Positions 35,361 to 44,904 are shown, numbered from the stretch's first letter. The stretch is 57,300 nt of DNA from UBA7359 sp964523895 (GCA_964523895.1 CAZGBJ010000017.1:1-57300); one strand, 5' to 3'. Notes: generated from the letters alone by a model not told the origin. A program made the numbers and translations.

Positions 35361-35990
35361 ATGGCTAAATTACTCTACATAGAAGCATCACCACGTAAAG
35401 ACCGTTCACACTCAATAAAGGTTGCTCAAACATTCATGGATGCTTATAAAACGGCAAACCCGAATGATGAGATTGAAACCCTGGATCTTTGGTCTGTTAA
35501 TCTACCCTCTTTCGATGGCGATACCATTAATGCAAAGTACGCCATACTTCACGGCGAATCACATACTGATAAAGAAGCCGATGCCTGGGAAGCCGTTGTC
35601 AATCAAGCTGAACATTTTAAATCTGCGGACAAATATCTGTTAAGTGTCCCGATGTGGAACTTCGGTATCCCGTACAAACTGAAACATTATATAGATGTGA
35701 TTACCCAACCCGGTCTAACGTTTAGTTTTTCACCGGATGCTGGTTACCAGGGATTGGTCACCGATAAACCCGTAACTGTGATCTTATCTCGTGGTGGTGA
35801 ATATGCAGCTGGCTCAGCAACAGAAGCTTATGATCTACAAAAACCGTCTGTCATGGGTTGGTTGGGATTTATTGGTTTTACTACGATTAATTCAATTGAT
35901 ATAGAACCTACACTGGCAGCCCCTGATGCTGTTGAATCTGTTATTGGCGAAAGTAGTAACAAGGCTGCTGAAATTGCCGCTGGATTTTAA
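35361..35990 (+). CDS. azoR: FMN-dependent NADH-azoreductase / quinone reductase
   Basis: This 209-residue flavodoxin-fold AzoR has the IEASPRKDRSHSIKVA phosphate-binding loop and PMWNFGIPYKLKHYID near residue 98, plus SRGGEY near 148. It reduces quinones and azo bonds by two electrons, so it could protect against quinones from catechols. It has an AAGGGGA ribosome site and lies 57 bp after ppsA. Confidence 0.9.
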   Translation: MAKLLYIEASPRKDRSHSIKVAQTFMDAYKTANPNDEIETLDLWSVNLPSFDGDTINAKYAILHGESHTDKEADAWEAVVNQAEHFKSADKYLLSVPMWNFGIPYKLKHYIDVITQPGLTFSFSPDAGYQGLVTDKPVTVILSRGGEYAAGSATEAYDLQKPSVMGWLGFIGFTTINSIDIEPTLAAPDAVESVIGESSNKAAEIAAGF

Positions 35991-35995
35991 CAGAG

Positions 35996-36125
35996 TGTCA
36001 TGTTGGACTTGATCCAGTAATCAGTCAGACAGCATATCTGTCTAAAAGGAACGCTCTAATTTCCTGGATACCGCATCAAGCATGCCCTCGTGAAAACGGG
36101 GGTGCGGTATGACGGGTCTTTTTTT
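35996..36125. repeat. Intergenic repeat with hairpins between convergent genes
   Basis: The gap contains AGACAG-catat-CTGTCT (36027..36043). A longer imperfect stem follows with outer arms ATACCGCA and TGCGGTAT (about 36076..36110), then a T-run. It resembles dispersed 'tggataccgcatcaag' intergenic repeats and could terminate both azoR and the luciferase-like gene. Confidence 0.55.
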
Positions 36126-36132
36126 GAGATAC

Positions 36133-37188
36133 TTAAATAGCTATCTGTTCTGTTGCCACCTTGTTACCTAACTCAAATTCTTCAGCAAGAAGTTGGTATG
36201 ATCGTTTTCTATCTTCAAAATCATAACAAACATTAACCACCATTATTTCATCGGCATCATATTCATCAGCAAGCTTATTCATTTTGCTACGACATTTATC
36301 AGCAGTACCAACAATCATCGAATTCAATGTTTCATCATAGTAGGCTTGATCTTCAATAGATAAAGTTTGTTTTAGGTTTAAACAATCTTCAGGGGGCAAT
36401 AAAGGAATACGCACACCGTGACGAAATGCCTGCACCTTCCAGTAAGTGTGAGTACTGGCAATCCGTACTGCCTCATCACTGTCTTCTGCACAGATTACTG
36501 CAACTGCAAGCATCACTTTTGATTTTTGTTGTGCTGTTATTGGTTTAAACGCATTTCGATAAGCATCAATAATTTCTTTGGGTCGATTATGGGTACCAAT
36601 AAATAAGGCTAGCGCAAAACCAGCGCCGACGTCTCCAGCAAACTCAGCACTACCTGCGCCAGATCCTAACAACCATAATTCGGGTGCTACTTCTGCTTCA
36701 GGAATTGTTTTTAAAGTCGAGTATGGATGACCCGTTGGTAAATTATTGTGTAAAAATCCACTTAAGTCGAAGACTTTTTGTGCATATAATTCAGCAGCGT
36801 TTGCATGATGAGGAAAAGCCAGTGCTGATGCTGCAACAGAATTACCACCCGGTGCCCTACCAACGCCTAAATCTATTCTGTTCGGGTGTAAGCTCGATAA
36901 CAGTCGAAATGTCTCGGCAACCTTATAGGGACTATAATGAGACAACATTACGCCACCACTACCCACACGTATGTTTTTAGTTGCTGCAGCAACTTCAGCA
37001 ATCATAATTTCCGGGCAAGAACAGGCATAACCCTCTGTATCATGATGTTCTGCAATCCAATATCGATAATATCTCAAGGCATCACATTGTTTTGCTAGTG
37101 CTATCGTTTGCGCTGGTGCCAAATGAGAAGGTAAATTGTTATGTATGGGTATTTGATCTAAAACACTTATCTTATATGAATGGTTCAT
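36133..37188 (-). CDS. Luciferase-like flavin monooxygenase (LLM class)
   Basis: This 351-residue TIM-barrel protein has the SVLDQIPI start, YWIAEHHDTEGYACSCPEI near residue 43 and VGSGGVMLSHYSPYKVAE near 76. These define the MsnO8-type single-component group of luciferase-like oxidoreductases. Substrates of this group are largely unknown. It stands alone between a repeat block and the catechol dioxygenase gene, so participation in aromatic metabolism is not shown. Confidence 0.85.
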   Translation of the reverse strand: MNHSYKISVLDQIPIHNNLPSHLAPAQTIALAKQCDALRYYRYWIAEHHDTEGYACSCPEIMIAEVAAATKNIRVGSGGVMLSHYSPYKVAETFRLLSSLHPNRIDLGVGRAPGGNSVAASALAFPHHANAAELYAQKVFDLSGFLHNNLPTGHPYSTLKTIPEAEVAPELWLLGSGAGSAEFAGDVGAGFALALFIGTHNRPKEIIDAYRNAFKPITAQQKSKVMLAVAVICAEDSDEAVRIASTHTYWKVQAFRHGVRIPLLPPEDCLNLKQTLSIEDQAYYDETLNSMIVGTADKCRSKMNKLADEYDADEIMVVNVCYDFEDRKRSYQLLAEEFELGNKVATEQIAI

Positions 37189-37348
37189 AGGATATTAGCA
37201 ATAAAGCGAAAGCCATATTCGCATGAGATGATTTCTATTATTTTAATCATGGTGCCGAAACTTAGATGTATCGGTATCCTTATTCGTATTTTAAGGAATA
37301 ATTCATGAAAGATCGGCATGATGTTTATTATCATGCCGATAATAGAAG

Positions 37349-38269
37349 TTACGTTACAACATTTAGAAATCTATCGTTCAACTCTCTACTATGATAAAAG
37401 ATTGCCTGTCCAAGATGATCGGGTGTCCATGTTAATACAGGACTGTCCGGATAACGATAACTGTCTTCACAAAATACTTCATTACGGTTGCCTGAAGGAT
37501 CAAAAAAATAAATCGTTTGCCCTCGTGTTAAGCCATGGCGTGTTGGACCAATATCTAATGGGATATCTTTCATCGAAATTATATCGGCCGCACGCAATAC
37601 GTTTTCCCATGTATTCAACATAAACGAGGCATGATGTATTTTATTTTTTTCTTCATGGCGAATGAATGCGATATCGTGGGCTTTGTGAGAACAACTTAGA
37701 AAAGCGGCTATCTGTAATTCACCATCAACAACTTGTTCAGCCACATCAAATTCTAAAGCCTCTGTAAAAAGTTTAACCGAACCATCAAGATCATCACCAT
37801 AAAGCAAACAATGATCAAACCGAACCGCTTGCATACCTTTCAAACCTTCTGGCCACGGTGCCGGATTCGTTGTCGGCAAACCATTACCATACACATCCTT
37901 TTCTACATAGATTTCAAATGTATGTCCCGTTGGAGAATCAAAACGAACACGTTCACCGCAATGGTTTAATTCACCAGCAGCAACTCGTTCAACATTACAG
38001 CCAAACTCTTTAAGATTAGCTTCCAGTCTCAACAATGATTCCTGAGTATCAACTTTAAAGGCCATATGATCCATGCCAGGGCTATCGTTCTTTTGTAACA
38101 CCACTGAAAACCAGTCATGCTCATCCCAACATTTTAAATAAACCCGCCCCTGTTTATCTCGGTCGGTTTCAATTAATCCCATGTTTTCGCAATAATGTTT
38201 TACTGACTCGTCAATATCCAAAACATTAAGCATTACATGCCCGGGTCTCATTACACCTGTTATTGCCAT
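37349..38269 (-). CDS. xylE: Catechol 2,3-dioxygenase (extradiol, XylE/DmpB type)
   Basis: This 306-residue two-domain vicinal oxygen chelate enzyme cleaves catechol or methylcatechols to 2-hydroxymuconate semialdehydes. The Fe(II) ligands are H153 (RFDHCLLYGDD), H213 (IHHASF) and E264 (NRNEVFCE). The active-site H198 and H245 are present. The whole chain aligns with XylE without large gaps (RPGHVMLNVLDID; GPTRHGLTRGQTIYFFDPSG). It follows the reactivating ferredoxin gene by 75 bp. It lies about 20 kb from the phenol hydroxylase genes but completes the route from phenol to the hydrolase substrate. Confidence 0.95.
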   Translation of the reverse strand: MAITGVMRPGHVMLNVLDIDESVKHYCENMGLIETDRDKQGRVYLKCWDEHDWFSVVLQKNDSPGMDHMAFKVDTQESLLRLEANLKEFGCNVERVAAGELNHCGERVRFDSPTGHTFEIYVEKDVYGNGLPTTNPAPWPEGLKGMQAVRFDHCLLYGDDLDGSVKLFTEALEFDVAEQVVDGELQIAAFLSCSHKAHDIAFIRHEEKNKIHHASFMLNTWENVLRAADIISMKDIPLDIGPTRHGLTRGQTIYFFDPSGNRNEVFCEDSYRYPDSPVLTWTPDHLGQAIFYHSRELNDRFLNVVT

Positions 38270-38344
38270 TGCTATAATCCTCTTTCAAATAATTAAAATA
38301 GATTTTTATTTATAATTCAGTCATCTAACTGGACTAGCTGTTTG

Positions 38345-38665
38345 TTAACTTATCGATGCAAAAAAATCCTTTTGCTTCATTTTCCCGAGCACGGATAGCT
38401 CGATATCTGATTTTGGAAATACTCTACATGCCAGAGCAATTCCCTCTGATTCTTCAGCCACGCTCACATGTTCGCGACTCATAATTTTGGCTTCATATTC
38501 ACCCGATTTGATCTGCACTTTACAAACTCCACAACCACCATTTCTGCAGCCTACGGGAATTCCTTTATGTCCCAACCTCGTCATGCCTTTGAGTAAATTT
38601 TCATTAGCATAACACGCAAAAGATTCATTATTATCCGTGACTAAAACTGTGTATTTCTTGTTCAA
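38345..38665 (-). CDS. xylT: XylT/DmpQ-type [2Fe-2S] ferredoxin for dioxygenase reactivation
   Basis: This plant-type ferredoxin of about 106 residues has the cluster cysteines CRNGGCGVC and a distal C in ALACRVFP. XylT/DmpQ proteins re-reduce the iron of catechol 2,3-dioxygenase after it is inactivated by substituted catechols, and the dioxygenase gene follows directly. The start chosen is TTG at 38665, giving NKKYTVLVTDNNESFAC, which lines up with DmpQ. The only upstream ATG, at 38722, lies inside a strong terminator hairpin and would add 19 unrelated residues. Confidence 0.88.
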   Translation of the reverse strand: MNKKYTVLVTDNNESFACYANENLLKGMTRLGHKGIPVGCRNGGCGVCKVQIKSGEYEAKIMSREHVSVAEESEGIALACRVFPKSDIELSVLGKMKQKDFFASIS

Positions 38666-38706
38666 ATTTAAAATCCGGATAATATTTATGACCACCTGAA
38701 ACAAAA

Positions 38707-38742
38707 CAGGGTAATGGCTCAATAATTGATACCATTACCCTG
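38707..38742 (-). terminator. Rho-independent terminator after the first DUF1329 gene
   Basis: CAGGGTAATGG and CCATTACCCTG form a perfect 11-bp stem with a 14-nt loop, followed on the minus strand by TTTTGTTT. It separates the DUF1302/DUF1329 transcript from the ferredoxin-dioxygenase pair. Confidence 0.85.
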
Positions 38743-38801
38743 CTATTTACTACTTCAGTTAAATCATAAACTCTATGATAAACTTTTATTCAGTGTAGCT
38801 C

Positions 38802-40226
38802 CTATCTATAGTCGCGTAATTGATCCACATCAAACATTTCTTCAGAAATGCGACCTTCTCTATCATCCCATTGTGGATCCATATATAAGGTCGACATGCG
38901 CTTGGTAATGTAATTATTCACCATCACATAACGCCACTGAGCATCGCCTTCGGTTGGTCGCCAGGCACGACTATCTTCCCAGTTTCTAAATTTATTACCG
39001 CGTGGATCCTCAGTAACATGGTACTGCATGTAGTAAAATTCTTTATCAACCCAGGTACGTCGGTTTGAATACATATACTTGCCGGTCTTGTCTTTAATAT
39101 CAAGAATCCAGACAGGTCGAAGTTCGAGTTCCAATGATTTGTAATTACACTGATCATCTGTCAGCACAGCAGAATCATAGATATAACCGACTTCAGGCGA
39201 AGCAAGTATCCAGCCTTCACCGGCTATTTCATAATCAAACTTTGTGACATCGGTTTTACCCCAATAGGCACGCCAGTCATCCCAGGTTAACTCCTGACCT
39301 GATGCAATTGGATCCTGTGCATCCGAACCGGTCAAAAGTCGAGTACGGCGTAAGCTTGGAATAAAGACCTTAAAATCATCATCTTTATCCGCATCAGGAT
39401 AACGCTGTCTTACACCAGCAAGACCGCGTATATCATTTGGCTCAAGAAAAAAGATGGAGCCGCCTTCAATATAATCTTCTTTACCGTCAACGCTGCCAAC
39501 AGGCCCCACATTTTGTCGATTATGGTAATGCCACCACCACAAATCGGCCTTGTATTCGGAATCAAGTTTGCCGTTCGCTGTACACGCTCGCATATGAATC
39601 GGTTCAAAGTCTAGCGTGTCGGTATTGACCGAATGGGCTACGTAAGACCAGTTTAATTCCAGACCATTTTTTGGATTTAAAAACGGAACGGAAGTCGCAC
39701 CTGGACCACTCATTAGGGCATAACTACCGTCAGGATAGAGTAATTCACCTCTGTCATTTATCTGTAGTTCTATGCCTTTTTCCTTCAACTCTTTCGTGCC
39801 TGCCAAATAACCTTTATGCATATAATAAGTATTGGTAGGGACAATCGTAATTTCCTTGATATTGCTCCAGTCAGATGACAGATGCTCCAACATTTCAGCA
39901 GGGAGATAATCCTTTAGCCAAGGAAATTGAGCCGCATTATCCTTGGTAATTTTAAGACCCGGTTTCAACTCGGCCGGTAAATTTGCTTTTTCCATGAGAT
40001 CGTATGAATCGTATCCACGCAGATCTTTCCATTCTTTAGCCAGTGCTATCGCTTCCGGTTTGGAAATTTCATCCACCCATTTCTGATGATTCGGATTACC
40101 GCTACTAGCAGCAAATGCTTTCCAGGCTTCCAGCGCCTTGTTTGTTTCAGCCTGAGCCAGCGGTGCCATCAGTATGCTTACTGCTGTAAAGCTTGCCAGG
40201 ACTATTCGTAATAATAGTTTATTCAT
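38802..40226 (-). CDS. DUF1329 periplasmic/outer-membrane protein
   Basis: This 474-residue protein has a Sec signal peptide (cleaved after AQA). DUF1329 proteins have a LolA/LolB-like lipoprotein-binding fold and are nearly always encoded beside DUF1302 barrels in degraders of hydrophobic compounds. Visible family features include VPTNTYYMHKGYL, KNGLELNWSYVAHS and the C-terminal EFYYMQYHVTEDPRG stretch. No function is established; shuttling of a hydrophobic ligand across the periplasm is inferred. A close paralogue lies at 46382..47791. It is 74 bp downstream of the DUF1302 gene and ends at a terminator. Confidence 0.85.
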   Translation of the reverse strand: MNKLLLRIVLASFTAVSILMAPLAQAETNKALEAWKAFAASSGNPNHQKWVDEISKPEAIALAKEWKDLRGYDSYDLMEKANLPAELKPGLKITKDNAAQFPWLKDYLPAEMLEHLSSDWSNIKEITIVPTNTYYMHKGYLAGTKELKEKGIELQINDRGELLYPDGSYALMSGPGATSVPFLNPKNGLELNWSYVAHSVNTDTLDFEPIHMRACTANGKLDSEYKADLWWWHYHNRQNVGPVGSVDGKEDYIEGGSIFFLEPNDIRGLAGVRQRYPDADKDDDFKVFIPSLRRTRLLTGSDAQDPIASGQELTWDDWRAYWGKTDVTKFDYEIAGEGWILASPEVGYIYDSAVLTDDQCNYKSLELELRPVWILDIKDKTGKYMYSNRRTWVDKEFYYMQYHVTEDPRGNKFRNWEDSRAWRPTEGDAQWRYVMVNNYITKRMSTLYMDPQWDDREGRISEEMFDVDQLRDYR

Positions 40227-40300
40227 GTCTCCTTCTCCTCAACAAAAGTTGTCGGGTATTTAGATGTTATTGTAGCTTAATTTAATACTATAGTTTGAAC

Positions 40301-42310
40301 TTAGAACTGATAAGTTAAGGAAAATTCAACAAAATCTTTATCATCGTATATTCCTATAGGCGCAGTTTCTGCGCCACCATCAAAGATCATCGCTTCAATT
40401 CTTGGACGCCAGCTTTTACCAAAATAATTGAAATCAATTCTTTGGCGATAGAAAGTACCCTGCTGATCAAAATCTCTTATAAATAGTCCTTCCAATACCA
40501 GGCGTTGTTGATGTAATGGCGCACTCCAAAGTAGTGTCACAAACTGATGATCCTCAGCCACTTCACTAAAAGCATAAGGCGCTTGTACTAATAGACCCTC
40601 ATCAGCATCAAAGGTATGGATATTGAAGAACTGGAAGCTGGTAAAGATAGATTTTTCCTGCGTATCCCAACCGGGTACCCATAATGGATAGTCAAAACCA
40701 ATCATGGTGGACAAAACATCGCTATCGGTAATGGCATCAGCTTGCAATTGTGCTAGGGAGTTACTTCCTGTTGCGGTGACGCCATTTAAAGGAAATGCAG
40801 TACCTGCTGGAAATAGACCAAGTGCTTCACCTAAGGGTATTGTTCCTGTTGCCGGGCCAGCAACTCTGGAGCGGTTAAATTTCTTGTTGAATTCATAAGA
40901 GGCCTCAAAACGCATTGAAGGCGAGGTATTTTTAGGACCAAAGCGCAGCCACTTGAAGTCACCCATGTCACGGCTAAAGGTAAACCCAAGTACTTTCTGC
41001 CGTGCAGTATAATCCAGATCAACGATACCATTAATTGAGCAAGCCACAGTGCCCGCTGCGTTTATCCCCGTTGGATCAATACAGATGGGTGTGCCCAAAA
41101 CACCATTTGCTGCTTGTGAAAGAGTAGTTAATGGGCTAGCAATAGTAGGCGCTCCTGTAGACAAGCTTCTCAGAAAAGCCAAATAACCACCTGTGGTTGC
41201 TCCTAAAAATCCCGGCGCACCATTGACCACAGTAGCCACATCAGCAGCCGACAATCCAACCGGAATCGCTGCACCACTTGCGTTATTAAAACCATCTCCT
41301 AGGAACAAAGTACCCCCTTGCAAAGTCAATACTGGTAAATCTTGTCGGCCATAAAAACCATTAATCGTGGCCTGTCCACCAAGGGTATCGAATTTCAGGC
41401 GCGCAGAATATTCCGCATCGTCTAGACTCCAGCGCTTAGATGTCTTCTCTCTAATATCGAAACCAAAGCCAACGTATCCAGCTCCAGAAACAGGATCATA
41501 GACATCCGGGTAGGGTAGACCAAATGCGCCGCCGCCGCTGGCACCACCAGCGGTGCTGGGGTTCGGGTTATTAATGTTAAAACGACTGTGATGCACTTCA
41601 GGGGTAACATTAATCTCAAGTATCGGGCGTTTCATACCCAATGATTCGAAGGCACCGGCAAGACCCATTTTTCTCAGATTAAAATCGGCAGAGACCATGA
41701 AGGCGGGTACGCGTAACTCATCTGAATCACGGAAGGCAAAGCGTTCGCGCAGATCCTGCGCATGTAACAAGTCCATCAAGCGCAAACCGTCTGACTGTCC
41801 CCAGCCACGTTGTTGCTTACCTACTTTAATGGTGAAGCGGTTTTTCTTATCACGATACTTGACGGATAGTTCCCGCAGAATTTCATTCAGGTCGTTAAAT
41901 TGACTTTGCTCATGAGAGCCAGAACAAAAAGTATCTGTCACAGATCCGGTACAGTCACTCCTATTGACATGATAAGGTAAAGAATTTCGAAATAATGCGC
42001 CAGGTGTTGCATCAAAAGGACTCTTAATACCCTGTGTCTGTCTTAGAAAATCACCACTCTTAGGCGCAAAGTCCCCGCGTAACCAGCCATTGGCAATAAA
42101 GGTCCATTGTCGTGATGGCCGCCAGGACCATTTGACCTCAGCCAGATAATTTGTTGGACCATTGGTAACACCCTGATTATCCAGGTCAACCAGCGCCGAT
42201 GATCCCTGTTTAATACGGCCATTAACGCTGTATTTTTTACCTGCGGCCATAATCTGGACACTGGTAAAGATTAATACCATTGTAATAATAAGTCTTATGC
42301 TGTGTTTCAT
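40301..42310 (-). CDS. DUF1302 outer-membrane beta-barrel protein
   Basis: This protein of about 669 residues has a signal peptide (KHSIRLIITMVLIF...AAG) and long alternating beta sequence. It has the RELSVKYRDKKNRFTIKVGKQQRGWGQSDGLRLMDLLHAQDL motif region near residue 160 and a terminal TYQF. The family is predicted to form an outer-membrane channel. The ATG at 42310 is chosen because AGGGGAG lies just upstream; an ATG at 42334 has no such site. It is preceded by a sigma-54 promoter and a 26-bp palindrome, linking it to the aromatic regulon. Confidence 0.88.
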   Translation of the reverse strand: MKHSIRLIITMVLIFTSVQIMAAGKKYSVNGRIKQGSSALVDLDNQGVTNGPTNYLAEVKWSWRPSRQWTFIANGWLRGDFAPKSGDFLRQTQGIKSPFDATPGALFRNSLPYHVNRSDCTGSVTDTFCSGSHEQSQFNDLNEILRELSVKYRDKKNRFTIKVGKQQRGWGQSDGLRLMDLLHAQDLRERFAFRDSDELRVPAFMVSADFNLRKMGLAGAFESLGMKRPILEINVTPEVHHSRFNINNPNPSTAGGASGGGAFGLPYPDVYDPVSGAGYVGFGFDIREKTSKRWSLDDAEYSARLKFDTLGGQATINGFYGRQDLPVLTLQGGTLFLGDGFNNASGAAIPVGLSAADVATVVNGAPGFLGATTGGYLAFLRSLSTGAPTIASPLTTLSQAANGVLGTPICIDPTGINAAGTVACSINGIVDLDYTARQKVLGFTFSRDMGDFKWLRFGPKNTSPSMRFEASYEFNKKFNRSRVAGPATGTIPLGEALGLFPAGTAFPLNGVTATGSNSLAQLQADAITDSDVLSTMIGFDYPLWVPGWDTQEKSIFTSFQFFNIHTFDADEGLLVQAPYAFSEVAEDHQFVTLLWSAPLHQQRLVLEGLFIRDFDQQGTFYRQRIDFNYFGKSWRPRIEAMIFDGGAETAPIGIYDDKDFVEFSLTYQF

Positions 42311-42378
42311 GCTACGCTCCCCTAAAATAGTCATGAATTAATAATTCTTTAATCTTATAAACTTCACATTTAACCTAT

Positions 42379-42404
42379 ATTTACTGTAATTGTCTACAGT
42401 AAAT
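42379..42404. promoter_or_regulatory. Perfect 26-bp palindrome upstream of the DUF1302 gene, possible operator
   Basis: ATTTACTGTA-attgtc-TACAGTAAAT has 10-bp arms without mismatch. It lies between the predicted sigma-54 promoter and the start codon, where a repressor would block elongation. It is AT-rich with no U-run, so an operator fits better than a terminator. No regulator for it is visible nearby. Confidence 0.5.
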
Positions 42405-42425
42405 TAAAGTTATACATCAGATATA

Positions 42426-42445
42426 ACTAGCAAAATAGATACCAA
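42426..42445 (-). promoter_or_regulatory. Sigma-54 (-24/-12) promoter for the DUF1302/DUF1329 operon
   Basis: On the minus strand TTGGTATCTATTTTGCTAGT has GG (42443/42442) and GC (42431/42430) exactly 10 bp apart and a full TTGC at -12. It closely resembles the dmpK promoter (TTGGTAT...TGCTA). An inverted repeat ATTGAT-ttc-ATCAAT at 42528..42542, about 85 bp further upstream, could be an activator site. Confidence 0.72.
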
Positions 42446-42585
42446 ATATTTTTTTAATTAATTCAATAAGTTATATATTCTTTCGAGAAATACTAATGAA
42501 ATCATTAAATTTAGTTTGAATAAATTTATTGATTTCATCAATCATAGGAACAAACAATACGCTGTAGGAACTTGGTTACTAGTTT

Positions 42586-44904
42586 TCACGAGCCAGTTTG
42601 AAATATTGACCGTGGTTTAAAGATTGTCAGAGCCGCAGGGATAAACAATAAAGAGCCCAACATATTCATAAATAACACTATCCCTAATAACATACCCATT
42701 TCAGACTGGAAACGCAGTGGTGACATAAATGCCCAGGGTAATAATGGCCCAATCATAGTCACTGCCGTAATAAAAATGGCGTTACCCGAAGTACGAAAAG
42801 CCAGATGAACTGCCTCATAAATACTGCCTGAGATTTTGCTATATTCTTCCTTAATCCTGTCTACCATATAAATACCGTAATCAACGCCCAAACCGACACC
42901 CAGTGCTGTCAATGGCAAGGTACTTACATTCAAGCCAACGCCCTTCCAGGCCATAAAAGCATAGGTCAGCGCATTTGCCGTTGCCAGACTCGTCAATAGA
43001 ATCAGGGCCACGACCAGAGAGCGATAGTAAAGCACAATACAGGCGCCGATCACGAACACGATGGCAATCATAATATTCAAATTTGAACTGGTGATTTCTG
43101 CATTTAGTGCCTCGACAATACCCACCTGTCCACCGGAGTAGAGAAAATCAGCTTTGCTGACCTGTTCAGCCTTGTTAGTGAAAAATCCTTTCAGGGTATC
43201 GGTCATTTTCGCAATGGTTTCGACACTGTGATCTTCCAAAAAGAACGAGACATTTCCAATCTCCCATTCCTTATTGGTAAAGGCGGCAAAATCACCCGGT
43301 TCCCCACGAGAACGATACATATAAATATCAAAACCCACTTCTTCCGTGGTATCGGGTATCACCTCGTAAGAGGGATCACCCTCAAACAGAACAGAATTCA
43401 CCAATTTGATGATTGGCACCAGACTCTGAGCAGGACGGACCTCAGACATATGTTCATACATGTAACGATCCATTGCCTCGGTCTGATGATAGACGGTTGG
43501 ATCCAACATGGTATTTTCATCACCTTCGATATAAACCTGCATCATGTCTGAGCCCAAAAATGAAAAGCGGGTATTGATAGACTCTGAATCAAGATTAAAT
43601 CTGGAATCCGGCCAAAGTATCGCGCTACCTTTGGTATCGCCAACTGCCAGATTAGTTGAGTAAGACAGGCCGACAACCAACAAGATCAAGGTCGTAGCCG
43701 CCATCAGGTATTTATGATCTTCGAGATTGATCACTGCTGCCCAAATCGAGTTAAGAATCACCGAACCGGTTTTGTGTGTTTTAGGGATTTTAACCACACA
43801 TAATAAACACGATCCAAAAATCAGAGCGGGAATGATTGATAATAACCAGACACCACAAATCAATGCCAGGCCTTTAATACTTGGAATCGCCACAAGTCCT
43901 AGTACCAGAAAACCCGCGGCATCGGTAATAATGGCAGCGGTACTTGGCACTAATAAACGTCCCAGTCCTAGTCTTGTACATTCCCTAAGATTTTTTTGCC
44001 GGGTCCTACAATCATTAAGATTATCCAATATGCGTGTGGTTAGTTGCACAGCGTGCGACAGGACAATGGCAAAGATAAAGGCCGGCAACAAGATCAATAG
44101 CGGGTCAAGGTTGTAGTGCAAAAAACCCATTGCTCCCAGACCCCAGATGGTTGCCACAGATGCTGTAGCCATGGGTACAATTACCCCAACTAATGTCTTG
44201 AAGTAAAGAAAGAGAACCAGTGCCACAATTAAAAATGAAACCAGCATAATGCTAAATACAGCATCCAATGAATGGTAGATATAACCTAACAAGATGGGTC
44301 TGCCGACGACGTTAATAGAAAGGCTATCGTCTTCCATTTCCAGCTTGAGATCATCGAAGAAACTCAATACTTCTTCAAAATCGGCTTCATCCTTAAAGTC
44401 GGCAATTACCATAGCAGAAGTCTCATCATCTGATACCAGGAAACCACGATACTGGGCATTAACAGACTGGCGAAACTTAAGCATATCCTGTTCATTTTGA
44501 GGAATGCTCGGCCACATGATTGCGGTCACATTAACGGTACCGCCTGTTCCTGTAATCGCCTTTGTTTTCTTTAGAATCAGGGACTGACTTAAATGTCGGT
44601 GCGTATCTGGATTGTAATAAACGTCTTCGGCGATTTTCTTATATTTTTTAAGAAATTCAAAATCATAAATATTGCCCTTTTCATTTTTTATTTCGATGAG
44701 CGTCGTATTTGCGCCGCCAAATTGGGCACCAAATCTAAGGAATAGATCCACATTTTTTGCGCCTGCTGGCAACATTTCTTCCAGAACAACATTCAAAGAC
44801 AGACCCTGATATGCGTAATAAGCCGGGATACTAGTCATTGCCAGCAGAATAATAAGAACTGTCCATGCTCGTAAGCAGATAAAATCGGCAAAGCGTTGTA
44901 TCAT
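42586..44904 (-). CDS. RND/MMPL-family inner-membrane transporter
   Basis: This 772-residue permease has the RND-like layout: a helix at 12-30, a large periplasmic loop, and a bundle of five helices near 215-380. A second helix near 410 is followed by a second loop and five more helices near 605-765. The LSHAVQL and GVGLGVDYGIYMVDR motifs are typical of the MMPL group (sterol, hopanoid and lipid exporters). It overlaps the YCF48 gene stop by 1 bp, so the two are coupled. With the DUF1302/DUF1329 proteins it could form a route for hydrophobic molecules across the envelope; direction and substrate are unknown. Confidence 0.88.
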   Translation of the reverse strand: MIQRFADFICLRAWTVLIILLAMTSIPAYYAYQGLSLNVVLEEMLPAGAKNVDLFLRFGAQFGGANTTLIEIKNEKGNIYDFEFLKKYKKIAEDVYYNPDTHRHLSQSLILKKTKAITGTGGTVNVTAIMWPSIPQNEQDMLKFRQSVNAQYRGFLVSDDETSAMVIADFKDEADFEEVLSFFDDLKLEMEDDSLSINVVGRPILLGYIYHSLDAVFSIMLVSFLIVALVLFLYFKTLVGVIVPMATASVATIWGLGAMGFLHYNLDPLLILLPAFIFAIVLSHAVQLTTRILDNLNDCRTRQKNLRECTRLGLGRLLVPSTAAIITDAAGFLVLGLVAIPSIKGLALICGVWLLSIIPALIFGSCLLCVVKIPKTHKTGSVILNSIWAAVINLEDHKYLMAATTLILLVVGLSYSTNLAVGDTKGSAILWPDSRFNLDSESINTRFSFLGSDMMQVYIEGDENTMLDPTVYHQTEAMDRYMYEHMSEVRPAQSLVPIIKLVNSVLFEGDPSYEVIPDTTEEVGFDIYMYRSRGEPGDFAAFTNKEWEIGNVSFFLEDHSVETIAKMTDTLKGFFTNKAEQVSKADFLYSGGQVGIVEALNAEITSSNLNIMIAIVFVIGACIVLYYRSLVVALILLTSLATANALTYAFMAWKGVGLNVSTLPLTALGVGLGVDYGIYMVDRIKEEYSKISGSIYEAVHLAFRTSGNAIFITAVTMIGPLLPWAFMSPLRFQSEMGMLLGIVLFMNMLGSLLFIPAALTIFKPRSIFQTGS

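Noticed and set aside
37349..38269. Extradiol enzyme as a possible 1,2-dihydroxynaphthalene dioxygenase (NahC) to complete the nahDE route
   Set aside because: The whole chain follows XylE/DmpB catechol 2,3-dioxygenase, including the N-terminal RPGHV start and the C-terminal FYHSRELNDRF end, so a NahC role is not supported.
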